A DNA stretch of 41,350 bases from an uncultured Lachnospiraceae bacterium (GTDB lineage: Bacteria > Bacillota > Clostridia > Lachnospirales > Lachnospiraceae): assembly GCA_910577955.1 (NCBI GenBank), contig CAJTNC010000025.1:1-41350 (forward strand), in the 5' to 3' direction. Numbering within the stretch: the first letter of the stretch is position 1; each line of letters opens with the position of its first letter. Of the stretch, positions 31,061-38,035 are shown one piece after another. The notes beneath the pieces are model-generated. The model was given only the letters and a program-made list of their open reading frames with translations. It was not told where the DNA came from and made no database searches. Both the position numbers and the translations under genes were made by a program.

Positions 31061-32644
31061 CTATCCATCAACTTTCACCTCGTTCCCTACCTTGAATGTA
31101 AAGCGGATGTCGTCCCTAGCATAGACCGTGGCATAGTCGAGCAGTGCCGTCCAAAGCTCCTCGTCAAACTCAGTGCAGAAGCCGTCCAGCTTTTGCAGCC
31201 CGCCAATAAACCGCATATAGGTTTTCCGCTTCCCCTGCCTGTCGGAAATCTCCCCGGATGCCTTTTCGTACCCGTCCCTTGCCGCCTCGTACCTTGCGAC
31301 CAGTTCGTTCCGCCGTCTCTGGTATTCCTCCTGGTCTGTGGCTGCGGCCTTGTTCTCCGCCACAATCCTCTTGACCATTTCCGCCATCGCCTCCATCTCG
31401 GTCAGCAGCCTACTCTGCTCCACCTCCAGCTCCGTGGTGTCGCACAGCGTCCGCATCATCAGCTTGGTGTTCGCTATCAGTTCATCCTTTTCCGGGATGA
31501 CCGCATTGACGGCTTTCACGAAGGCATCCATTATCTCATCCTCGGTAAGGTGCGGCGTCTGGCATTTCTTATCGTTTTTGAACTTACGGTTGCACTGGAA
31601 GATCACCCTGCGGTATTTGTCCTGCGAGTGCCATACCTTGGAGCCGTACCAGTTCCCGCACTCGGAACACTTGATTTTTGAAGAAAATATGCTCGCGCTG
31701 CTGTACCTTGCACCCATCTTCCCGCGCCGCTCCATTTCCTCCTGCACCAGCTCCCACGTTTCGGGAGGGATGATTGCCTCGTGGTTCCCCTCCACATAAT
31801 ACTGCGGGATTTCTCCCTGGTTCTTCTTCCGCTTCTTCGTAAGGAAGTCCGCCGTGTACTGCTTCTGCAGGAGCGCGTCCCCTTTGTACTTCTCGTTGGT
31901 CAGTATGCTCTTGACCGAACTCTGGTGCCAGATGTCTTTCCCCGCCGGGCTTTTGATGCAAAGCCCCGTCAGCTTCTTGCCGATGGCATACGGGCTCAAT
32001 CCTTGCAGGAAAAGCTGGTATATCAGCTTTACCGTTTCCGCCTGCTCCGGATTCACTCTCAGGCTGCCGTCCTCCCCTTTCTCATATCCGAGGAAAGTGC
32101 TGTAGGCAAGGCTGCCTTTGCCGTCTGCGAACTGCTTCCGCTTGCCCCATGTGGTGTTCTCCGAAATGCTCCTTGATTCCTCCTGTGCAAGGGAACTCAT
32201 GATGGTGATGAGCAGCTCCCCCTTGGAATCCAGCGTGTAGATGTTCTCCTTCTCAAAATAGACCTCGATGCCCTTCTCCTTCAGCTTCCTCACTGTCGTT
32301 AGGGAATCCACCGTGTTCCTTGCGAACCGGCTGACCGATTTTGTGATGATGAGGTCGATTTTCCCATTCAGGGCATCCTCGATCATCTGGTTAAAACCGT
32401 CGCGCTTTTTTGTGTTCGTTGCTGAGATGCCTTCGTCCGTATACACCCCGGCAAATTCCCAATCCTCCCGGTCATTTATATACCGGGTGTAATAATCGAC
32501 CTGCGCCTCATAGCTTGTCGCCTGTTCCTCGGAATCCGTGGAAACCCTCGCATACCCCGCCGTCTTCCGCTTCTTCGCCGCCGCAATCGGCCTTGAGTCA
32601 AACCGGTTCAGCGTGGCGGGTATGGTTGTTACTTTCTTTGCCAT
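31061..32644 (-). CDS. Large serine recombinase, with coiled coil
   Basis: A 527-residue site-specific recombinase. The catalytic domain (about 25-170) has the nucleophile Ser in YARVSTDSEEQ and the conserved Arg segment SVSRFARNTVD. The recombinase domain follows (about 180-290), then a zinc ribbon (CSECGNWY and a second Cys pair near CNRKF/KKC). A long coiled-coil region of about 70 residues (ELEVEQSRLLTEMEAMAEM) precedes the C-terminal part. This coiled coil normally controls synapsis direction in phage integrases. The ATG lies 16 bases inside the other recombinase gene, with GGGAGGT at normal distance. Likely one of two proteins needed for integration and excision at comM. Confidence 0.95.
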   Translation of the reverse strand: MAKKVTTIPATLNRFDSRPIAAAKKRKTAGYARVSTDSEEQATSYEAQVDYYTRYINDREDWEFAGVYTDEGISATNTKKRDGFNQMIEDALNGKIDLIITKSVSRFARNTVDSLTTVRKLKEKGIEVYFEKENIYTLDSKGELLITIMSSLAQEESRSISENTTWGKRKQFADGKGSLAYSTFLGYEKGEDGSLRVNPEQAETVKLIYQLFLQGLSPYAIGKKLTGLCIKSPAGKDIWHQSSVKSILTNEKYKGDALLQKQYTADFLTKKRKKNQGEIPQYYVEGNHEAIIPPETWELVQEEMERRGKMGARYSSASIFSSKIKCSECGNWYGSKVWHSQDKYRRVIFQCNRKFKNDKKCQTPHLTEDEIMDAFVKAVNAVIPEKDELIANTKLMMRTLCDTTELEVEQSRLLTEMEAMAEMVKRIVAENKAAATDQEEYQRRRNELVARYEAARDGYEKASGEISDRQGKRKTYMRFIGGLQKLDGFCTEFDEELWTALLDYATVYARDDIRFTFKVGNEVKVDG

Positions 32645-34140
32645 TCTGCTACCTCCCCATCTGTAAAGTGAAATTCAAACCTGTCCCCGTATGCCGTCAC
32701 GCCTGCAACCTCCTTCACAAAGCGGGGTTCGCAATCCTCCCGCCCCAGAACTTCCGCCACCGCCTCCCGGAAATCATCATCTAGCAGTCTGCGGAAGGAG
32801 CATCCCCGGCACACCCACACCTTATATTTTTTCTTCTGCCCTTTCGGGCCGATTTTCCAGTAATCGCATTCCAGCTTCCTCCCGCAGCACCCGCAGGTAA
32901 TTTTCTGCGAAAAGGCGCTGCGGCCTCTCTGGTATTCCCGCATGATTTTCCTCACCCTGCCGTTTCTCATGACAAACTCAATGCTGTCCGCATTTATGAC
33001 AATCCGGCCGACCTCCCTTTTTACGGCATCCCCGTCAAAAGCATCAAGTCCCAGGGCGGCGGCCGCAGCCTGCTCCAGCTCCGATTCATAGACCGACCGG
33101 AGCCTACACACGTCTTTCCCTTTGCGCTCCCTGGTATTGCAGTTCCATTTCTTGCCATACTTCGTGGTGCGCCTGCTGACAGAGCAGCCGCATTCCCCGC
33201 ACCTTACCAGTCCGGAGAAAGCCGTAAGCACGGGGTTTTTATTGGCGGCGCTTTCCGCCCGTTCCTCCCGTATGGCCTGCACTTTTTCAAAATCCGTCTG
33301 CGTGATGAGCGGCTCGAACATCCCCTCCACCATGTACATTGGCAACTCCCCCTTATTCCTTTTCCTCGTATGCCCCTCGGAAATGAAATTTTTCTGCAGG
33401 AGCATGGAGCCCGTGTAAGACGGATTCGCAAGGATGAACTTGATGGTGGAGTCATCCATCGGCACACCCTTCTGTCCCGTGACGCCCCGTTCCGAAAGCT
33501 CCTTTGCAATCCCGTAGGCGGATGCGCCGGAAAGGTATTTTTCAAAAATCTCCTTTATGATTTCTCCCTGCTTCGGTATGGCCCGGTACATTTCCCCGTC
33601 CCATTCATACCCATACGGCGCTTTATGCCCGTTCGGGATGCCCTCTTCAAACCGTTTCCGTATGCCCCACTTCACATTTTCTGAGATGCTGCGCGATTCC
33701 TCCTGCGCAAAGGATGCGAGCAGGGTAAGGAGCAGTTCGCCTTCATCGGAGAGGGAATGGATATTCTCCCTTTCAAAATAAACATCAATCCCAAGTTCCT
33801 TCAGGTGCCTCGTCACCGTCAGCGTGTCCACGGTATCCCTTGCAAAGCGGCTGATGGATTTTACCAGCACCATGTCAATCTTCCCGGCATCGCAGTCCGC
33901 AAGCAGCCTGTTGAAGTCGCTGCGATGGCTTGTGTCCCTTCCGCTGATGCCCTCATCCGCATATATGCCTGCAAACTGCCAATCCGGATTTTTTTGTATT
34001 AATCCGTTGTAATGGCTGACCTGCGCGGAAAGGGAATGGAGGAGCATTTCCGTCTCCATCGACACCCTCGCATAAGCCGCCACCCTTTTCCTCTTTTTCA
34101 GTTCCGGCATGACCGGCCCTATTACGCTGATTCTCGGCAT
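32629..34140 (-). CDS. Second large serine recombinase, with two zinc ribbons
   Basis: A 503-residue recombinase. The start at 34140 is set by AAGGAGGG 5 bases upstream. The catalytic domain has Ser in YARVSMETEM and the Arg segment SISRFARDTVD. The recombinase domain is followed by a zinc ribbon (CGECGCSVSRRT with a later Cys pair) and then by a second one (CGCCGRKLECDYW and CRGC). It lacks the long coiled coil seen in its partner. Identity to the partner is limited to family motifs, so this is not a recent duplication. Overlap of 16 bases suggests the two are made in fixed proportion, comparable in layout to paired ccrA/ccrB recombinases. Confidence 0.94.
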   Translation of the reverse strand: MPRISVIGPVMPELKKRKRVAAYARVSMETEMLLHSLSAQVSHYNGLIQKNPDWQFAGIYADEGISGRDTSHRSDFNRLLADCDAGKIDMVLVKSISRFARDTVDTLTVTRHLKELGIDVYFERENIHSLSDEGELLLTLLASFAQEESRSISENVKWGIRKRFEEGIPNGHKAPYGYEWDGEMYRAIPKQGEIIKEIFEKYLSGASAYGIAKELSERGVTGQKGVPMDDSTIKFILANPSYTGSMLLQKNFISEGHTRKRNKGELPMYMVEGMFEPLITQTDFEKVQAIREERAESAANKNPVLTAFSGLVRCGECGCSVSRRTTKYGKKWNCNTRERKGKDVCRLRSVYESELEQAAAAALGLDAFDGDAVKREVGRIVINADSIEFVMRNGRVRKIMREYQRGRSAFSQKITCGCCGRKLECDYWKIGPKGQKKKYKVWVCRGCSFRRLLDDDFREAVAEVLGREDCEPRFVKEVAGVTAYGDRFEFHFTDGEVAEWQRK

Positions 34141-34141
34141 A

Positions 34142-34360
34142 TTATCCCTCCTTGTCAGTGTCACATGATGCCATAGAACCGGCTTTATATCCACTTATTT
34201 CTGTCCGTAAACTCACCAAAATCGGGCGGTATTTCTTGCGGAAAATTGTATCAATCTGACCGTACTCCTCTGCCGTCATTGCCCTCTGTTCCATGAGGGA
34301 TTTCGCTATGTTCATGGTGGCATGGTACATTTTCTCGTTTCGGAACTGCTCCTCACTCAT
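34142..34360 (-). CDS. Small SHOCT-like companion of the recombinases
   Basis: A 72-residue protein. The start at 34360 overlaps the stop of the HTH/zinc gene by 8 bases (ATGAGTGA); a longer reading frame shown by upstream in-frame ATGs lies entirely within that gene and is rejected. The segment SLMEQRAMTAEEYGQIDTIFRKKYRP is a SHOCT-type short helical motif, often seen in small proteins next to large serine recombinases in Firmicutes. It ends 1 base before the recombinase ATG. It may modulate recombinase activity; this is inferred from constant linkage only. Confidence 0.78.
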   Translation of the reverse strand: MSEEQFRNEKMYHATMNIAKSLMEQRAMTAEEYGQIDTIFRKKYRPILVSLRTEISGYKAGSMASCDTDKEG

Positions 34361-34772
34361 CCGCGCCACCCCCGAACCTGTCAGCCACATAACACGCATG
34401 GGAGCAATATTTCCGGCCGGCGTTCCCATAGGCCGTGAACGGCTTTTTGCAGTAGGCGCACACGAATTCATAATTTGCCTTGCGTTCCACCTGGTTCAGG
34501 TGGCTGTTCCACCACTTATTACGGCATTTATCGGAACAAAATTTTTTCATTTTCCGCCCTGGATTCTGCACCACCTTTGCCCCACAGCACAGGCAGGTTC
34601 CTTTGACGCTGTCAACGGGCGGTCCTTCCATATCTGCCACCGCATTCAGCCCTTCCCTCCTGCAGAATGATTTCACAGTATTCTCCGAAAGGCCAAGCTC
34701 CCGTGCAATCTTTATATATCCAAAACCATCCGCTTTCATCTGCCGTATCCTGTCTTTCTGCGTGTCCGTCAT
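34353..34772 (-). CDS. HTH plus double zinc-finger protein
   Basis: A 139-residue protein, first in the recombinase operon. The start at 34772 has GGAGGT 7 bases upstream. Residues about 5-45 form a resolvase-type HTH (KDRIRQMKADGFGYIKIARELGLSENTVKSFCRR). Two Cys4 zinc fingers follow: CLCCG with CSDKC, and CAYCKKPF with CSHAC. Proteins of this layout commonly precede SHOCT-like and serine recombinase genes in clostridial mobile elements. It may be a regulator of the operon or a directionality factor; neither is shown. Confidence 0.82.
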   Translation of the reverse strand: MTDTQKDRIRQMKADGFGYIKIARELGLSENTVKSFCRREGLNAVADMEGPPVDSVKGTCLCCGAKVVQNPGRKMKKFCSDKCRNKWWNSHLNQVERKANYEFVCAYCKKPFTAYGNAGRKYCSHACYVADRFGGGADE

Positions 34773-34841
34773 ATCCGGCACCTCCTCAACATACGGAGAT
34801 TTGCAGGTGTTTTTGGATACCCATTCACGGGAAAAATCAGG

Positions 34842-34870
34842 TTGCTAATCCACGGATTCAGAGTTAATAT
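34842..34870 (+). promoter_or_regulatory. Prophage promoter, first of a matched pair
   Basis: TTGCTA (34842-34847) and TAATAT (34865-34870) are 17 bases apart on the plus strand. The block TTCAGAGTTAATATGCA recurs identically in the promoter at 35797-35825. The start codon at 34900 follows with AAAGGAGGG before it. Confidence 0.72.
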
Positions 34871-34899
34871 GCACCACTGAGGAAAGGAGGGATACCGCC

Positions 34900-35211
34900 A
34901 TGGATAAGGATTCCGTACTGTACCAGTTGATGGACCTGCGGGTAAACACCATCATGAACAGCATCGTAAATACAGATGAGGACTATCAGGAGATACTCCG
35001 GAAGTCTGATGTATACTCCGGCCGGCTTGAGGCCATGGAACTTCCAAAAGAAGTCCGGCTGCTCATAGACCGGTACGTCAGTGAGCAGAACGCACTCGGC
35101 GCACGCTACGGCGCGCTTGCCTACCTGCTCGGCTTTTCTGACTGCATCGAGCTGTCCCGCAGCCGACTTGACGTCCATGCCTGTGCAGAAGCCGTCCTGA
35201 ATAAAACATAA
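34900..35211 (+). CDS. Small helical prophage protein
   Basis: A 103-residue protein, one of only two rightward genes in the visible prophage. It is predicted all-helical with no membrane segment, and ends with a conserved-looking GARYGALAYLLGFSDCIELSR segment. It loosely resembles DUF6809-type small proteins, but I am not sure of this. AAAGGAGGG precedes the ATG. Its promoter shares an extended sequence with that of the HTH gene at 35852, so the two are probably controlled together, and it is divergent from the recombinase operon. Confidence 0.78.
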   Translation: MDKDSVLYQLMDLRVNTIMNSIVNTDEDYQEILRKSDVYSGRLEAMELPKEVRLLIDRYVSEQNALGARYGALAYLLGFSDCIELSRSRLDVHACAEAVLNKT

Positions 35212-35238
35212 GCATCCCTTTCAGCACGGCAAAAAAAT

Positions 35239-35280
35239 AATGCCCGCAGGGGCCGCCATCCGGCATCTCCTACGGGCATT
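35239..35280 (-). terminator. Terminator of the leftward gene at 35298
   Basis: AATGCCCG (35239-35246) and CGGGCATT (35273-35280) form the base of a longer hairpin with inner AGG/CCT and GCCG/CGGC pairs. On the minus strand it is followed by ATTTTTTT. On the plus strand no T run follows, though it may still slow the convergent transcript. Confidence 0.75.
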
Positions 35281-35297
35281 GCCGTATCAGTATGTTT

Positions 35298-35684
35298 TCA
35301 GGCTTTTCCAAAGCCGGACAGGAACCCGCATCCTGCGGCTTCCATGAATTCCTGTTTCTTCAGCACATAGAAATCCTGCATCTCCTTTGGCATGCATCTG
35401 AATATCTGTTCATATTCCATTTCCACCATGGGCGTCCCTTCCGCATACTTAAGGAGCTGCGAATCCATCCATTCCTCCCACAGGTCATCAAACAGCGCCC
35501 CGGCATCCAGGAACGTAAATACATTGTCAAATCCCCATGGCGGCTTATAATACTGTAATTTCACAAACCCGAACCGCCCTGCGTCAAGCACCACCAGATC
35601 CTCCCCTTCAAGCGCCTCTCGGAATGCCTCTGCGACCTTCCTGCACTTTTCCCGTTCTTCATCCGAAATAAAAGTCTCCTGCAT
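35298..35684 (-). CDS. Prophage protein of unknown function
   Basis: A 128-residue acidic protein. The start at 35684 (MQETFISDEEREKC) follows a purine-rich AAGGAGGTGGAGG stretch; a longer frame to 35720 is basic and reads through the ribosome site. A helical N-terminal part is followed by VVLDAGRFGFVKLQYY, which looks like paired strands, and an acidic DDLWEEWMDSQLLKY helix. No named family is recognised. It lies leftward between the two rightward small genes and has its own terminator. Confidence 0.7.
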   Translation of the reverse strand: MQETFISDEEREKCRKVAEAFREALEGEDLVVLDAGRFGFVKLQYYKPPWGFDNVFTFLDAGALFDDLWEEWMDSQLLKYAEGTPMVEMEYEQIFRCMPKEMQDFYVLKKQEFMEAAGCGFLSGFGKA

Positions 35685-35796
35685 CTTCCTCCACCTCCTT
35701 CCTGATTCCCGGCGTCTCATATATAAGCATAGGTTTTCCCATATAGCAACTGGTTTTTCCTGTCCCAGCCATTTCCTTCAGATGCCCGTTTTCCAG

Positions 35797-35825
35797 TTGA
35801 TAACCGTTTGGTTCAGAGTTAATAT
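35797..35825 (+). promoter_or_regulatory. Prophage promoter, second of a matched pair
   Basis: TTGATA (35797-35802) and TAATAT (35820-35825) are 17 bases apart. The surrounding TTCAGAGTTAATATGCAYCACT matches the promoter at 34842-34870 far beyond the hexamers. Confidence 0.75.
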
Positions 35826-35851
35826 GCATCACTACGGAAAGGGGGATTGGT

Positions 35852-36109
35852 ATGGCAGAAAGGTACACGCTTACAACGCTGGACGCCGTCCAGACAGGCC
35901 GGAAGATTCACGATGCGATAAAGCAGAGCGGCTACAGCATAAGGGAACTGCAGGAAATGCTGGGTCTGTCCTGCCCGCAGCCCATATACCGGTGGATCAG
36001 GGGGCGCACCCTGCCCTCCGTCGACAACCTGTATATGCTCAGCCGGATATTGGAGGTGCCCATGGATGAACTGCTCGTGCCAAACGGTAACGGAAAACGT
36101 CCTGGGTGA
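35852..36109 (+). CDS. Cro/CI-type HTH regulator of the prophage
   Basis: An 85-residue DNA-binding protein. Residues about 15-75 form an XRE-type HTH: GRKIHDAIKQSGYSIRELQEMLGLSCPQPIYRWIRGRTLPSVDNLYMLSRIL. The ATG follows GGAAAGGGGG. It stands alone, rightward, between the lysis cassette and the small leftward gene. A matched promoter is shared with the gene at 34900. It may be a lysogeny regulator acting on those promoters or on the recombinase operon; targets are not visible with certainty. Confidence 0.87.
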   Translation: MAERYTLTTLDAVQTGRKIHDAIKQSGYSIRELQEMLGLSCPQPIYRWIRGRTLPSVDNLYMLSRILEVPMDELLVPNGNGKRPG

Positions 36110-36124
36110 AAGCATTATGGGTAC

Positions 36125-36171
36125 AAAAAAAAGAATGCCCGCGGAAAGCAGCATGGTCGTCCGCGGGCATT
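36125..36171 (-). terminator. Strong terminator of the phage late operon
   Basis: AATGCCCGCGGA (36134-36145) and TCCGCGGGCATT (36160-36171) form a perfect 12-bp stem. On the minus strand C and eight T residues follow. It lies 20 bases after the endolysin stop. Confidence 0.92.
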
Positions 36172-36191
36172 TCCATTATCCTTGTTTCGTT

Positions 36192-37538
36192 TTACATCCT
36201 CACCGTATGGTCAAGCGAAATCCACCCGTCCCGCTTATCCTGGTAGGCTTTCAGCAGCCCCCACTTTGACGCGCCTTTTCCATCAGCCTCCTCAACAATG
36301 GTAAAATTTCCGATTCCCGTGTATTTCCCGGTCTTTGCACAGCCCGTCCCCGGCCCCCTGCGGATGTTCAGGTCGGGGATTGCCACCCTCACCATGTAGG
36401 GTGCGGAAAGGGTAAGGCTCTCCATGAACTGCACTTTTCCTTCATCCATGACTGCTTTCAGGATGGAAAGGATCTTCTGCCCATACTTCTCCCCTGCCGC
36501 CCAGCCTTTCCCCTGCGGGTTCTCCTTCTGCCCAAGCCACTCCACATAGGGCGCACAGCCCCTCGTGACATAACGGAAACGGGGATCGGTCCTTTCATTC
36601 ATCAGCTTATCCGTGGAGGCATAGGCTTTAAGGTGCTGCACCTGTGCCCGGATACCGAGCTGCGGCGTGCCGAAGGAAAGCCCTGTTTTGCCCCTCTGCG
36701 TCACCCCAAGGCCGCAGAAATTGTTCTGCGCCAAAGTGACCGCAGAGCCGGAGAAAGTAAAATTCCCCGTTTCAAGGCAGGACTGTGCAAAAGCGATATC
36801 GCCCCTCACTCCTTCTGCTTCCCCTTCCGAAAGGTACAGCGGGATCATATCCAGTACAGATGGTGCCACAGATGGGTTCTTCACCCTGATATAAGATTTC
36901 ATCTGGTCCACCGTTGCCGCAGCCTTCCCCATGATCTCCGTATATCCGTCCGTGCCGCCCTCATCCATTGCCGCCCTGACTGCCCTGCGGAAAGTGTCCA
37001 TGGTGTAGCCCATGCCAAGCTGCGTCCAAAGATGCTCCGGGTCTCCGTGGTTGCTGGCAATGCCCCGGCTGTAGCCTTCCCTGTGGCTGATGATGACTCC
37101 GTCCGTCAGCGGATTGAGGCTGTATTTCTTACAGAGCATGGCGAACAGCTCCACCGCCGCCCCATAGGTCCTTTCCGCCACCGCCTTCGCCGCCGCCAAG
37201 TCAGAACAGGTAAAGTTTGAGCCTGCCGTGTATTTGATACACGCAGACTCGCACATTTCCACCCCGATATGGGTATTGTTGCCGCTCCCCTTGCTGCCGC
37301 TTCCACAGTGCCATCCCCGGTGGTTCCAGGGGAGCGTCTGGTACACCGTGCCGTCATTTCCATCAATAAAGCCATGGACACAGGAACTGTCATGCGCCGG
37401 GCTGTTCCATGAATTGATGAACACGGACGCCTTCGGCTGTGGGCAGCCAACGGAATGGAGCATCAGCCCCTTGACCGTGATCTTCCGCCCTGCCGTGTAG
37501 CAAGGATTCCTCGTCAGAATATTTTCCACCAGTTTCAT
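36192..37538 (-). CDS. Phage endolysin (amidase, glucosaminidase-like, SH3)
   Basis: A 448-residue lytic enzyme that degrades peptidoglycan at the end of infection. The N-terminal amidase_2 domain has a zinc-ligand His in LMLHSVGC near residue 28, VHGFIDGNDGTVYQTLPWNHRGWHCG and ISHREGYSRG. A central domain (about 215-360) with AQSCLETGNFTFSG, NNFCGLGVTQ and FGTPQLGIRAQVQHLKAYAS resembles glucosaminidases, and the C terminus is an SH3-like wall-binding domain (LNIRRGPGTGCAKTGKYTG). The ATG at 37538 follows the holin stop by 2 bases; a GTG two codons earlier is too close to the ribosome site. It is the last gene of the late operon. Confidence 0.94.
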   Translation of the reverse strand: MKLVENILTRNPCYTAGRKITVKGLMLHSVGCPQPKASVFINSWNSPAHDSSCVHGFIDGNDGTVYQTLPWNHRGWHCGSGSKGSGNNTHIGVEMCESACIKYTAGSNFTCSDLAAAKAVAERTYGAAVELFAMLCKKYSLNPLTDGVIISHREGYSRGIASNHGDPEHLWTQLGMGYTMDTFRRAVRAAMDEGGTDGYTEIMGKAAATVDQMKSYIRVKNPSVAPSVLDMIPLYLSEGEAEGVRGDIAFAQSCLETGNFTFSGSAVTLAQNNFCGLGVTQRGKTGLSFGTPQLGIRAQVQHLKAYASTDKLMNERTDPRFRYVTRGCAPYVEWLGQKENPQGKGWAAGEKYGQKILSILKAVMDEGKVQFMESLTLSAPYMVRVAIPDLNIRRGPGTGCAKTGKYTGIGNFTIVEEADGKGASKWGLLKAYQDKRDGWISLDHTVRM

Positions 37539-37540
37539 AG

Positions 37541-37963
37541 TCACTCGTCCCCCTTATCCGTATTTTCCGCCCTGTCATGCAATTGTGCCAGGATGTCCTT
37601 CAGCCTTTCTGGGATGGGAAGCCCAAGATGACCGGCGTTCTCCAAAAGGCTCACGCCCTCGTTGGAGATGTAGAAAAAGATGACCGCCGTCCGCAGGACA
37701 CTGCCCGTGCCGATGACCTGCACATCAAGGATGTTGGCGATCCCCACAAGCAGGAAGATCAGCACTTTCTTTGCAATGCCCTTGAATCCCACCTCGCTGG
37801 ACAGCTTCTTATCCGCTGCGGCACACATCACGCCCGTCACATAGTCCACCACGACAAAAGCGATGAGCGCATACAGTAGGCCGTCACAGCCGCCGAGAAA
37901 CCAGCCGAGCCACCCGCCGACTGCGGTGAAAACCACCTGTACCATGTTCCAAAATTGCTTCAT
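37541..37963 (-). CDS. Phage holin (toxin secretion/lysis family)
   Basis: A 140-residue membrane protein that opens the membrane for the endolysin. The first part has hydrophobic segments at about 10-27, 30-48, 68-85 and 88-104. The family segments LLYALIAFVVVDYVTGVMCAAADKKLSS and GFKGIAKKVLIFLLVGIANILD are typical of the phage_holin_4 group. The C terminus is charged and cytoplasmic. It lies directly upstream of the endolysin and after the tail fibre, the usual order in siphophages of Firmicutes. Confidence 0.94.
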   Translation of the reverse strand: MKQFWNMVQVVFTAVGGWLGWFLGGCDGLLYALIAFVVVDYVTGVMCAAADKKLSSEVGFKGIAKKVLIFLLVGIANILDVQVIGTGSVLRTAVIFFYISNEGVSLLENAGHLGLPIPERLKDILAQLHDRAENTDKGDE

Positions 37964-38035
37964 AAGTCATTTACCTCCTTGTTTTTATGCATGAAAAAGG
38001 AACAGCCGCCCTGGCTACTCCCTGTCCACCGTTTG

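Noticed and set aside
34361..34471. N-terminal extension of the SHOCT-like gene
   Set aside because: It lies in another frame inside the HTH/zinc gene, and the ATG at 34360 with an 8-base overlap is the natural start.
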